The notes under the pieces were generated by a model. That model did not search any database, was not told the DNA's origin, and worked only from the letters and a program-made list of their open reading frames with translations. The position numbers and the translations under genes are program-made. A stretch of 64,000 nucleotides of DNA from Clostridiales bacterium (GTDB lineage: Bacteria; Bacillota; Clostridia; Lachnospirales; Lachnospiraceae). Where the stretch lies: contig DUNO01000009.1 in the NCBI GenBank assembly GCA_012839295.1, forward strand, positions 154,413 through 218,412, read 5' to 3'. Below, piece after piece: positions 34,798 to 43,498 of the stretch (position 1 is the stretch's first letter; each line of letters begins with the position of its first letter).

Positions 34798-34889
34798 AAG
34801 AAATAAAAGTGATAGACGAAGGGAGGACCGGGTCCATGCCAGCATTTTCATGGCGATTTCTGTGGTAAAGGCATGGGCATAATAATAGC
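34795..34889 (+). promoter_or_regulatory. Three-copy leader element, copy B (upstream of the CpsD-like gene)
   Basis: Starts at the Wzz stop codon and ends at the kinase start codon. It aligns without gaps to copy A. CCATGCC (34834-34840) can pair either with GGCATGG near 34870-34876 or, as CCATG, with CATGG at 34849-34853. GGGAGG plus ATG at 34836 opens the 10-codon frame MPAFSWRFLW. A second mini-frame, ATG at 34872 (MGIIIA), ends in TGA overlapping the ATG of the kinase (ATGA). The kinase has no ribosome binding site of its own. Confidence 0.6.
34836..34868 (+). CDS. Putative 10-residue leader peptide, copy B
   Basis: Encodes MPAFSWRFLW with TAA at 34866-34868; start spaced 8-9 nt from GGGAGG. 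Same length as in copy A. Changes between the copies are mostly non-synonymous, so the peptide sequence itself is not clearly conserved. Confidence 0.35.
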   Translation: MPAFSWRFLW

Positions 34890-35609
34890 ATGAAAAAACG
34901 GATTGATATTTACCGCAATACGAACCAGTATGTCAACGATGCGATTGACCGGATTATCGTAGGGATTCATCTAAAAAAGCAAAAAGGTGGCTATAAGATG
35001 ATAATGTTTAGTGGTTGTGAACCGGGAGTTGGAACAACGACTATTTCGATCAGTTTAGCTATTTCCATGGCAAATACAGGCTGGAAGACTATTTTGATTG
35101 ATGGGGATCTGCGTAAAATGGCAAAGTATAAGAGGTTAAACCTGGGAGCTGAAACCGGCTTGTCGGAATTTTTATCAAATAAATGCTCCTATGACGAAAT
35201 TATTTATGATACAAACCATGATAACCTGTCCTATATTTCGAGCGGAAGAGGGGCGTCAAATCCCGTAAGTCTGTTATGCTCGGCCAGGATGGAAGAGTTA
35301 ATAGAAAAATTGAATGAAGGCTATGATTATATTGTTATAGATATGCCCTCCGTGACCACATCAATTGATGCTAATGTATTGGCCAATAAGGTGGACGGTA
35401 TCATCCTGGTATCCGCATATGCAAAAACGGATAAAACCAGCATCAGGGAATCGAAAGACATCCTGACCAGTTCAGGGGGTAACATTATGGGAATCATATT
35501 AAATAAAATGGAAGCCTCTACCTATGGAAATATTCTTAAGAATTTTGACTATTATAAAAACCAGAGATATGTGAGCAAACGTACAAGGTCAAAAGCAAAA
35601 TATAGCTAG
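34890..35609 (+). CDS. CpsD/CapB-like tyrosine-kinase family protein with altered P-loop
   Basis: 239 residues, stand-alone cytoplasmic kinase half of a Wzc-type pair. Walker A' (TILIDGDLRKM) and Walker B (YIVIDMPSVTTS) are clear, as is the NPVSLLCSARMEELIEKL block. But the Walker A reads CEPGVGTTT where bacterial tyrosine kinases have PGxGK(S/T)T; the invariant lysine is replaced by threonine. The C-terminus holds several Tyr (FDYYKNQRY, KAKYS) that could be the phosphorylated cluster, though it is sparse. It presumably partners the Wzz-like protein and tunes polymer length. It lacks a canonical ribosome binding site. Confidence 0.85.
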   Translation: MKKRIDIYRNTNQYVNDAIDRIIVGIHLKKQKGGYKMIMFSGCEPGVGTTTISISLAISMANTGWKTILIDGDLRKMAKYKRLNLGAETGLSEFLSNKCSYDEIIYDTNHDNLSYISSGRGASNPVSLLCSARMEELIEKLNEGYDYIVIDMPSVTTSIDANVLANKVDGIILVSAYAKTDKTSIRESKDILTSSGGNIMGIILNKMEASTYGNILKNFDYYKNQRYVSKRTRSKAKYS

Positions 35610-35727
35610 GATATATAAAAAATATATATGACAATATATATAAAGAACCTATATCAATGAAGACGTATAAAAGGGTTGGGTCAGTTTTTATGGAAGTAAC
35701 GGTAACCCGACTGCGAAAGGAAGCGTT

Positions 35728-36990
35728 ATGAAAATACTGATGGTAAATAAATTCCTATACGCAAGAGGGGGAGCTGAAACATATTTTTTGAAAATAGGAA
35801 GCTACCTGGAAAGGCTGGGGCACCAGGTTGAATATTTTGGAATGTATGATGAAAAAAATATGGTTTCAAACAGTGCCAATGAATATACCTCCCACCTGGA
35901 TTTTCACAGGGCAGGGATAAAACGCATTCTTTATCCAATTCGTATTATATATTCCTTCCAGGCCAGGAAAAGGGTTAGAAAGGTTATCCGGAAATTTGAG
36001 CCGGATATTGTCCATTTAAACAATATAAATTTCCAATTAACTCCCTCTGTCATAGAGGAGATACACTGGCATAATATCCCAATGATCCAAACGGTACATG
36101 ATTCCCAAATGATCTGTCCCAACCATATAATGTTTAACCTTTTTACGAAAAAGCCGTGCGACCGATGCTTGAAGGGAAGTAAATGGAATTGTGCCAGATA
36201 TCATTGCATTCACGCATCAAGGGTAAAAAGCGTAATTGGTTCCATAGAAGCGTTGTTATACGTAAAGCGGAAAACCTATGGGCTGGTTGATTTATTCATA
36301 TGTCCAAGCTATTTCATGGAAGAGAAATTGCGGCAGGCAAAGCATTTTTCAGGGAAAACAGCAGTGCTACATAATTTTATAGAATTGGGAAACCGGGAGG
36401 GGACGGATAAGAAGGAGGATTATATCCTCTATTTCGGCCGGTTGTCAGAGGAAAAAGGGGTTGGGATGTTCCTTAACTGCTGCAGAAAATTGCCCCATAT
36501 TAAGGTTAAGATCGCGGGGACAGGACCTCTTGAGCATATGTGTACAGGTATCCCAAATGTAGAATTTGTTGGTTTTAAAACAGGGAACGAATTAGATACA
36601 TTAATTAAAAAAGCAAAATTTTCGGTTTATCCTTCGATCTGCTATGAAAATTGTCCCCTCTCCGTGCTTGAATCCGAATCCCTGGGAACACCGGTAATTG
36701 CAAGTAAGCTGGGAGGAATTCCTGAATTAATTGAGGACAATGAAACAGGAATCCTTATAGAGGATATAAACGAAGATAATTTTACAAAAGAAATAGATGC
36801 ATTGTATAAGGATGACAGGAAGATTCAGATGATGTCAGAGAAATGCATTGCAAAAAGAACACATATGGTTTCCATAGAAGACTATGGAAATAAGATGATT
36901 GAAATATACAGTCAATATATAAACAGACGCAAGGATGAAACCGGGATACATTCTACTCCAATTGAATGGGCAGTGGATAAGAGGATTTAA
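35728..36990 (+). CDS. Glycosyltransferase family 4
   Basis: 420 residues with a GT-B fold. The N-terminal half begins MKILMVNKFLYARGGAETYF; the C-terminal donor-binding half has LYFGRLSEEKGVGMFLNCC and the EX7E-type motif ENCPLSVLESESLG. It should transfer a nucleotide-activated sugar to the lipid-linked repeat unit on the cytoplasmic face. A cysteine-rich insert (CPNHIMFNLFTKKPCDRCLKG, CARYHC) is typical of a GT4 subgroup. GAAAGGAAG is the ribosome binding site. Its stop overlaps the next start by one base. Confidence 0.9.
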   Translation: MKILMVNKFLYARGGAETYFLKIGSYLERLGHQVEYFGMYDEKNMVSNSANEYTSHLDFHRAGIKRILYPIRIIYSFQARKRVRKVIRKFEPDIVHLNNINFQLTPSVIEEIHWHNIPMIQTVHDSQMICPNHIMFNLFTKKPCDRCLKGSKWNCARYHCIHASRVKSVIGSIEALLYVKRKTYGLVDLFICPSYFMEEKLRQAKHFSGKTAVLHNFIELGNREGTDKKEDYILYFGRLSEEKGVGMFLNCCRKLPHIKVKIAGTGPLEHMCTGIPNVEFVGFKTGNELDTLIKKAKFSVYPSICYENCPLSVLESESLGTPVIASKLGGIPELIEDNETGILIEDINEDNFTKEIDALYKDDRKIQMMSEKCIAKRTHMVSIEDYGNKMIEIYSQYINRRKDETGIHSTPIEWAVDKRI

Positions 36991-38198
36991 TGGGAAAGGG
37001 GAACGCTGTTCATTGGATGGCAATACGTAGAATGAAAATAGCGATGATCGGTCATAAAAGGATTCCCTCCCGGGAAGGGGGAATCGAGATTGTGGTTGAA
37101 GAATTGTCAAAGCGTCTTGTTAAAAGCGGACATGAAGTGGTGGCCTATAACCGGAAAGAGGGGAGGGCAAAGAACGGTAAGCTGATGAAATCGGGCAGGC
37201 AATATTATGAGGGAATAAAGGTGGTAACAGTCCCAACCGTTTGCAGGAAAAGCCTGGATGCATTCGTATATTCGTTCCTGGCAACAATGAGGGCATTATT
37301 TGGGAGGTATGATGTGATTCATTACCATGCAGAGGGGCCAAGCGTTATGCTGTTCATCCCACATCTTTTTAAGATTAAAACAATGGTAACAATACATGGG
37401 CTGGACTGGCAGAGGGCAAAATGGGGTGGCCTGGCAAGGCGATACCTCCTATTAGGTGAAAAAATTGCTGCAAAATATGCGGATGAGGTTATTGTATTGT
37501 CCTCCAACCTGCAGGACTACTTTTTAAAAACCTACCACCGGCAGACCCAGTATATTCCGAACGGTATCAACGCAGCGCAACCGGTGGAGGCTGATATCAT
37601 AAAGAAAAAATTTGGATTAGAAAAAAATAGTTATCTCCTGTTTTTGGCCAGAATAGTACCGGAAAAGGGGCTTCATTACTTGATTAAAGCCTATCAAAGT
37701 ATAGACACGGAGATAAAATTGGTAGCGGCAGGTGCCAGCAGTTATTCGGATGAATATAGGAAGGAAATAGAGGCATTGGCGGCTAAGGATGCCAGAATTA
37801 TATTGACGGGTGCAGTTTATGGAAAAGAGCTGGAAGAGCTCTTTAGCAATTGCAGGGCCTATATCCTGCCAAGTGATATAGAGGGAATGCCCCTAAGCCT
37901 GCTGGAGGCTATGAGCTATAAGCGGAAATGCATTGTAAGTGATATCCCTGAGAACCTTGAGGTGACAAAGCATCCGGAGCTATCCTTTCGGAAAGGGGAT
38001 ATTGCTTCGCTTAGGGAAGTCCTTGAAAGAAATATTACAGATACAAATTGTGGGGAATCAGGAGATGCTGGTGAATTTATGGAATATGATTTATCGGAAT
38101 ATGATTGGGATGTCATTGCGGATCAGCATGCAAGGCTGTATGGAGGTATCAAAGAAGGGGATAAAGAGGAGGAAGTATGGAGGTTCCAAGGACAATAA
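36990..38198 (+). CDS. Glycosyltransferase family 4 (rhamnosyltransferase-like)
   Basis: 402 residues. After a short leader the core starts MKIAMIGHKRIPSREGGIEIVVEELSKRL, the pattern of the DUF1972/Cps2T-type retaining glycosyltransferases. The acceptor half contains HYHAEGPSVMLFIPHLF; the donor half LFLARIVPEKGLHYLIKAYQ and DIEGMPLSLLEAMSYKRKCIVSDIPEN. The start overlaps the previous stop (TAATG), so translation is coupled; ATG 37032 is an alternative. Sugar specificity unknown, beta-1,4-rhamnosyl transfer being one possibility. Confidence 0.88.
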   Translation: MGKGNAVHWMAIRRMKIAMIGHKRIPSREGGIEIVVEELSKRLVKSGHEVVAYNRKEGRAKNGKLMKSGRQYYEGIKVVTVPTVCRKSLDAFVYSFLATMRALFGRYDVIHYHAEGPSVMLFIPHLFKIKTMVTIHGLDWQRAKWGGLARRYLLLGEKIAAKYADEVIVLSSNLQDYFLKTYHRQTQYIPNGINAAQPVEADIIKKKFGLEKNSYLLFLARIVPEKGLHYLIKAYQSIDTEIKLVAAGASSYSDEYRKEIEALAAKDARIILTGAVYGKELEELFSNCRAYILPSDIEGMPLSLLEAMSYKRKCIVSDIPENLEVTKHPELSFRKGDIASLREVLERNITDTNCGESGDAGEFMEYDLSEYDWDVIADQHARLYGGIKEGDKEEEVWRFQGQ

Positions 38199-39088
38199 CG
38201 GTATTAACGCCAACATATAACCGTGCTTATTTGCTGGAGCAGCTTTATTCTTCTTTAATTGTGCAAACGAGCCATGATTTCCAGTGGTTTGTGATGGATG
38301 ACGGAAGTACGGACCATACCGGTGAAATTGTGGAAGGCTTTATGAAAGAAGAAAAAATAAAAATCATTTATTCGTATCAGGATAACGGGGGCAAGCATAA
38401 AGCATTAAATACAGCCCTAAAACAAATAACCACGGAATTGGTATTCATCGTAGACAGTGATGACTACCTTACAGAGGATGCCTGTGAGGTTATCTTAAAT
38501 TATCATAAGAAATACAGGGGAAATAAACTATTGTGCGGCTATAGCTTCCTGAGGAAATATCCGGATGGAAAAATTAACAATGCAGAGTTTCCTGAGGATG
38601 AACTGCTGGAAAACTATATTGAATGCCGGGTTAACCGGTCCATTGGCGGAGATAAGGCTGAGGTATTCCTGACTGGCTGCCTGAGGGAGTTCCCATTCCC
38701 GGAATTTCCGGGTGAAAGATTCTTAAATGAAGATGTTGTATGGATTAAGATGGCCGGGAAATACCGCATGGTACACATCAATAGGGCAATTTACATTGGG
38801 AATTACCTAAAAGATGGTATTACAAGGAAGGGAAAGAGGCTGAAAGCAGAAAATCCGCTGGGAGGCATGGAGCGTGGCAAAGCAATGATGTCACCGGAGT
38901 GCAAGCTAAGCATCCGCATTAAGGGAGCCCTACAGTATGCGGTTTTTGGCTGGTTTGCAAAAAGAAAAACAGCGGATATAGTGGGGAGCACGGTCAACAG
39001 GCAGCTGACATTACTGTGCCTGCCCTTTGCGTATGCCATATATACATACTATAGGATTTGTTTTTACAGCAGGGGTGCCAATGGGTAG
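38177..39088 (+). CDS. Glycosyltransferase family 2
   Basis: 303 residues, GT-A fold. TVLTPTYNRAYLLEQLYSSL and MDDGSTDHTGEIV form the nucleotide-sugar binding start, and FIVDSDDYL supplies the DxD metal-binding motif. Later FLNEDVVWIKMA resembles the acidic ED motif that holds the catalytic base. Overlaps the preceding gene by 22 bp with GAGGAGG as ribosome binding site. Probably adds one residue of the EPS repeat unit. Confidence 0.9.
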   Translation: MEVPRTITVLTPTYNRAYLLEQLYSSLIVQTSHDFQWFVMDDGSTDHTGEIVEGFMKEEKIKIIYSYQDNGGKHKALNTALKQITTELVFIVDSDDYLTEDACEVILNYHKKYRGNKLLCGYSFLRKYPDGKINNAEFPEDELLENYIECRVNRSIGGDKAEVFLTGCLREFPFPEFPGERFLNEDVVWIKMAGKYRMVHINRAIYIGNYLKDGITRKGKRLKAENPLGGMERGKAMMSPECKLSIRIKGALQYAVFGWFAKRKTADIVGSTVNRQLTLLCLPFAYAIYTYYRICFYSRGANG

Positions 39089-39120
39089 TGTAGTCCTTTT
39101 TTGATATGAGGTGGAGGCTT

Positions 39121-40179
39121 ATGGAAAGGGAACCTTTAGTCACGGTTATATTACCAATGTATAATGCGGAGACTTTTTTGCCAAGGTGTATGGAATCAGT
39201 TTTAAACCAAACCTATCAGAATTTTATTCTTTTAATCATTGATGATGGTTCTACGGATGAAAGCAAGGGGATAATCAATACGTATGTCCAAAAGGATCCA
39301 AGAATAAGATATGTCCGTAAAGAGAATGAGGGGGTAGCAATTGCGAGAAACTTGGGTATCGAGATTGTCCAAAATACATACAGTGATTCGAAATATACAT
39401 ATTTTATAGACGCGGATGACTGCATTGCCCTAAATATGATAGAAACCTTAGTAAGGGAGGCAGAAGAAAGCAATGCCGGGCTGGTAATGTGCAATTTCTA
39501 TTACTGGTATGAGTATGGGACAAGGAAAAATAAAGCCTTTGACAGGGATGAGAGAATGGGGCATATGCAATATGCCTTAAGAATACTGAAAAAGCCGATG
39601 AGCTTCTATTATGGCGTCCTGTGGAACAAGCTATACAGGACAAAGGATATTTGCGGGATCCGGTTTACAACAGCCGTTGCTTTGGGGGAGGATTTTATTT
39701 TTAACCTGAAGCTGATCCCGGGCTTGAAAAGGGTTTCCATTATCTCAAAGCCCTTGTATTACTATAGAAAATTTGGTAATCCCGGTGCATTAACGGCCAG
39801 GGGAAGGGATTTAACCCAGGCCTTTAATAACCGGCTGGTAATGTTCGCGGAATACAAGCAATTATATCAGGACCTGGGGCTTTATGAGCTTAACAGGAAC
39901 AGGATTTTAGATTATATGGTGGCAAGCATTTATGACCTGAAGTTTTTTGAGGAAGTTTATTTTAAGGAAAACAAGGAACAAGTAGAGCAGTACAGGGAGC
40001 ATTTAAGCAGGCTAAAAATAAGGGAGAGCTATCTGAAGGAGATGCCAATGGCTATGTTTCTGCTTCGTTCAGGATATTATTATATAAAAAAGCAGCTATT
40101 AATTATAAGGCATTACTATAGAATGCTCCGGGCCGGAATGGCCAGGAGGACCCAGGGTGGTGAAGGCCTTTTACAATGA
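39121..40179 (+). CDS. Glycosyltransferase family 2
   Basis: 352 residues from ATG 39121, preferred over 39106 because GAGGTGG is 6 nt upstream of it. GT-A motifs: VILPMYNAETFLPRCMESVLNQTYQNF, IDDGSTDESKGI, YFIDADDCIAL (DxD) and LGEDFIFNLKLI (ED). The C-terminal hundred residues are helical and basic with no membrane helix. Inverting transferase for the polysaccharide repeat. Confidence 0.9.
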   Translation: MEREPLVTVILPMYNAETFLPRCMESVLNQTYQNFILLIIDDGSTDESKGIINTYVQKDPRIRYVRKENEGVAIARNLGIEIVQNTYSDSKYTYFIDADDCIALNMIETLVREAEESNAGLVMCNFYYWYEYGTRKNKAFDRDERMGHMQYALRILKKPMSFYYGVLWNKLYRTKDICGIRFTTAVALGEDFIFNLKLIPGLKRVSIISKPLYYYRKFGNPGALTARGRDLTQAFNNRLVMFAEYKQLYQDLGLYELNRNRILDYMVASIYDLKFFEEVYFKENKEQVEQYREHLSRLKIRESYLKEMPMAMFLLRSGYYYIKKQLLIIRHYYRMLRAGMARRTQGGEGLLQ

Positions 40180-40207
40180 TTAGTGCTAAAGCAAAGGAAT
40201 GGAACAA

Positions 40208-41218
40208 ATGGAGGACTTAATCAGTATCATCGTACCGGTTTATAAGGTGGAGCAGCTGCTAGAGCGCTGCGTAATGAGTATTATGAACCAAACCTACAAT
40301 AATATAGAGATCATCCTGGTTGATGACGGTTCCCCTGACCGTTGCCCGGAAATCTGCGATGAATTATCAAGGAGGGATGATAGGATTATTGTCCTTCACC
40401 AATTGAATAGAGGATTATCCGGGGCAAGAAATTCAGGACTTGAAATTGCGAAAGGCGAATATATCGGATTTGTTGATTCTGATGATTTTATACACCCACG
40501 GATGTATGAAATTCTTTACCAGTATATAAAGGAAACAGATTCCATGCTGGCAGTATGTAATTATATTCCGGTGGATGAACATGATCCAGGGCTGGGGAAC
40601 CTGGATGTGGAGCGTCCGGATTACAAGCTATATGATGCGGAGGCATTGCTATGTAAGATGTATGATCCGGGCTATTATTATATCGTAATGGCATGGAATA
40701 AATTGTATAGAAGGGAATTGTTTGACGGGCTGCGCTATGCTGAGGGAAAGATTCATGAAGATGAATTTGCGGTTCATCGTGTGCTGGCGGGATGTGACAG
40801 AATCCTGGTGGTACAGGCTGCATTGTATTTCTATTATCGCCGGCCTGGGAGCATCATGGGAGAAGGCTTTAATTTAAGGACGCTGAACAGGCTGGAAGCT
40901 TACGAAGACCGTCTGGACCATCTGAAGGGTATGGATATGAAGTATGCACTGGAAAGTACCTTTATGCAATATTTTAGTGAATTAATCAGAATGTATTTCT
41001 TAGTCAAGAGACGCTATCCGGGGCACAGCCTGGTCCGGGGTTTAAGAGAAAAAATTATGGAGAATTACCGTAAGCTCAGATTAAAAACCATTATAAAATA
41101 CAGGGGGCATATTTACCACTGGGGCAGAAGATATGTAAAATTCATGCTCTTCAAATTATATTTTAGATGTCCATTTGGTATGAATCCAATTAATCTGCTG
41201 GATAGACGTGATAGTTAA
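40208..41218 (+). CDS. Glycosyltransferase family 2
   Basis: 336 residues from ATG 40208 (AAAGGA 9 nt upstream; ATG 40199 is adjacent to the ribosome binding site). GT-A motifs: IIVPVYKVEQLLERCVMSIMNQTYNNIEIILVDDGSPD, GFVDSDDFIHP and KIHEDEFAVHR. DDGSPDRCPEICDEL is characteristic of a capsule glycosyltransferase subgroup. Part of the EPS operon; the following gap is about 40 bp. Confidence 0.9.
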   Translation: MEDLISIIVPVYKVEQLLERCVMSIMNQTYNNIEIILVDDGSPDRCPEICDELSRRDDRIIVLHQLNRGLSGARNSGLEIAKGEYIGFVDSDDFIHPRMYEILYQYIKETDSMLAVCNYIPVDEHDPGLGNLDVERPDYKLYDAEALLCKMYDPGYYYIVMAWNKLYRRELFDGLRYAEGKIHEDEFAVHRVLAGCDRILVVQAALYFYYRRPGSIMGEGFNLRTLNRLEAYEDRLDHLKGMDMKYALESTFMQYFSELIRMYFLVKRRYPGHSLVRGLREKIMENYRKLRLKTIIKYRGHIYHWGRRYVKFMLFKLYFRCPFGMNPINLLDRRDS

Positions 41219-41262
41219 ATTTAAATATTTTGCTTTGAACTGGAATGGTCGGGGAGGATAAA

Positions 41263-42477
41263 TTGCTAAAATTATCATTAAATAAAGTAGTACTGGCCTG
41301 TATGCTGTTTTTTCCTATCACAACGATATTGCAGGGGATGCCGATATTCAACCTTATCAATAAGACGGTGATATTTTTAATGGTTTTACTGATATTGATT
41401 GGATGTTTTATCGATAAGATAGAAGTGGTTGACTTGGGTTTAGTAATTCTGGCGCTGGGACTTTCCATCTATACCTTCGTTATATCCCAAGGGGATTTTT
41501 ATAACCCCAATATGGTAATTTATTTGGGGTTTTGGGTTATTTTTTTTGTTTACATCAAGAATCAATATGCATCCATAATGGATGTGCTTGAAAAGAATAT
41601 TTTTTTGCTTGAAGCTGCAGTGGTTGTGTGGAATATACTGGTTTTTATATCATTTTTTGTAGAGAGCTCCTATGTTTCTACCTGGGGAGGCCGGTATTTC
41701 CAGTCTTTTTCCAATGGAGAGCACCGGTTTGCCAGCACATGTCTTCTTGCGTTTTGTCTGGGGTGGATTTTATATAAAAAAAGGAACCGAAGGAGATATT
41801 TACTGCTGCTGGTTATCCCGTTTATAGGGTTTTTTATATGTGGTGCAAGGACATATATAGGGGTCATAATTATTTACATATTGGCACTATGCTTTATTGA
41901 ACTCCGGAATAAAAAGGTATTTCTGTTTGCAGGCGCTTTTTTGTTGGCTCTTGCAGGGTGGCTGATTCCGTTAACCCCCACCGGCAGCAAATTTCTGTAT
42001 ACCTATTCCCAGGCCGTGGAAAGCCTGGATTTTTGGGCAGCCATAACAAATGGAAGAAATCTTTTTTGGGCGGTTGACTTAGATGCTTACTCAAAACTGG
42101 GAAGTATAGATAAATTTTTGGGAAAGGGAATTAACTATGTATATGAAATTAATTATTACTCGGGGCATGGGCTGATCTGGGCACATAACGATTTTATCAA
42201 CCTGCTGTTAACCAGTGGATTGGCAGGGTTATTCCTATATCTCTATGTATTTTATCTATTCATAAAAGTAGGGGTGGAAAAAGAAAGGGATAAAGCGGAA
42301 AAAGGAAGCAGCGCTATAAAGCTCACCCTGTTCTTCTTTCTCGCGATATGGGGGATTAATGCAATGTTTAATATGGTATATACCTATACCTGCTCTGTAT
42401 TGGCTGTTCCCTTTATATTCTATACCCTAACAAGAAAAGATAAGGATGGGCATTATGAAATACGAGAAAATGATTAG
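41263..42477 (+). CDS. Wzy-like O-antigen/EPS polymerase
   Basis: About 404 residues. I favour the TTG at 41263 because GGGGAGG sits 5 nt upstream; ATG 41245 has no proper ribosome binding site. Ten or more membrane helices, with a large extracytoplasmic loop between late helices (AAITNGRNLFWAVDLDAYSKLGSIDKFLGKGINYVYEINYYSGHGLIWAHNDFINLLL). RxxxW...G...H.DF is the usual Wzy_C/O-antigen ligase pattern. It should polymerise flipped repeat units outside the membrane. The 3' end overlaps the next gene. Confidence 0.85.
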   Translation: MLKLSLNKVVLACMLFFPITTILQGMPIFNLINKTVIFLMVLLILIGCFIDKIEVVDLGLVILALGLSIYTFVISQGDFYNPNMVIYLGFWVIFFVYIKNQYASIMDVLEKNIFLLEAAVVVWNILVFISFFVESSYVSTWGGRYFQSFSNGEHRFASTCLLAFCLGWILYKKRNRRRYLLLLVIPFIGFFICGARTYIGVIIIYILALCFIELRNKKVFLFAGAFLLALAGWLIPLTPTGSKFLYTYSQAVESLDFWAAITNGRNLFWAVDLDAYSKLGSIDKFLGKGINYVYEINYYSGHGLIWAHNDFINLLLTSGLAGLFLYLYVFYLFIKVGVEKERDKAEKGSSAIKLTLFFFLAIWGINAMFNMVYTYTCSVLAVPFIFYTLTRKDKDGHYEIREND

Positions 42478-43498
42478 TATCATCATACCCGTATATAATT
42501 CGGGAAGGTATATTGAACAATGTATTACGAGTATTACCCGGCAGGAGCAGGACGGGTGCGAAATTATTCTTGTCGATGATGGGTCGAATGACAAGAGCCG
42601 GGACATCTGTGAAAGGTATGCGCAGCAATACGAGCATATCACCCTGATCCGCAAAGAAAATGGGGGAGTATCCTCCGCCAGAAATGCCGGTATGGACAAA
42701 GCCAGAGGGAAATATATCATGTTTATTGACAGTGATGATTATTTAGAGCCTATTGCATTGGAAAGCATCCGAAGTATTATCGCCGGGAAGGAATATGACT
42801 TTGTCATTTACAATTATTATACAGTCCACGGGAACGAAAAAAAGGCAGCAAGCTTTTTAAACGGCCTATATTCGCCTAAGGAATTATTCCGGCACTATGA
42901 CATATACATCAAGCACATGTATTATAATTCGATATTTAATAAGCTGTATAAGAAGGAAATCCTCGATAAAAACGGTGTTACATTTGAACCGGGGGCGACT
43001 ATGGGGGAGGATTTGCTGTTTAATCTGAGATATGCCGAATCCGTCCAGGAAATATATATTTATCAATGCCCCCTGTATAATTACAGGAGCGATAACCAGG
43101 ATTCGTTAATGCATAAATATTATAGTGATTTTAATTCTATACAAAGGAAATTAATCTTAAGTGAAATCGGATATTTTAGAAAGCTGGACATCGCTTGGAA
43201 TCCAAACTTTGACAGGGCCATTTACATGAAAATTATTGATGCATGCAAACACTATCTGGCGGCAGATCTTCCCAGGGATGTGAAGAAGAGCAGGGTCAGG
43301 GAGACACTGCAAATGTTTCAGGACATACGGCAGGGGAGCCTTAGTAAAGAAAAAGTTTTAATCAGGACAAGCCAGCTATTTGGAACCGGTCTGTTGATTG
43401 AGCTGTATGTTAAGCTGAAGGAATTGGAAGCAGCTGTCCGGGCGGGAAAGGATCAGGTCCCAGGAGGAGTTAAAGGAGTGGAGGAATGCAAAGGATAG
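42455..43498 (+). CDS. Glycosyltransferase family 2
   Basis: 347 residues from ATG 42455, chosen because AAGGA lies 8 nt upstream. Motifs: ISIIIPVYNSGRYIEQCITSITRQ, IILVDDGSNDKSRDICERYA, MFIDSDDYLEP and MGEDLLFNLRYAE. It overlaps the polymerase gene by 23 bp and the flippase gene by 13 bp, indicating a tight operon. Confidence 0.9.
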   Translation: MKYEKMISIIIPVYNSGRYIEQCITSITRQEQDGCEIILVDDGSNDKSRDICERYAQQYEHITLIRKENGGVSSARNAGMDKARGKYIMFIDSDDYLEPIALESIRSIIAGKEYDFVIYNYYTVHGNEKKAASFLNGLYSPKELFRHYDIYIKHMYYNSIFNKLYKKEILDKNGVTFEPGATMGEDLLFNLRYAESVQEIYIYQCPLYNYRSDNQDSLMHKYYSDFNSIQRKLILSEIGYFRKLDIAWNPNFDRAIYMKIIDACKHYLAADLPRDVKKSRVRETLQMFQDIRQGSLSKEKVLIRTSQLFGTGLLIELYVKLKELEAAVRAGKDQVPGGVKGVEECKG

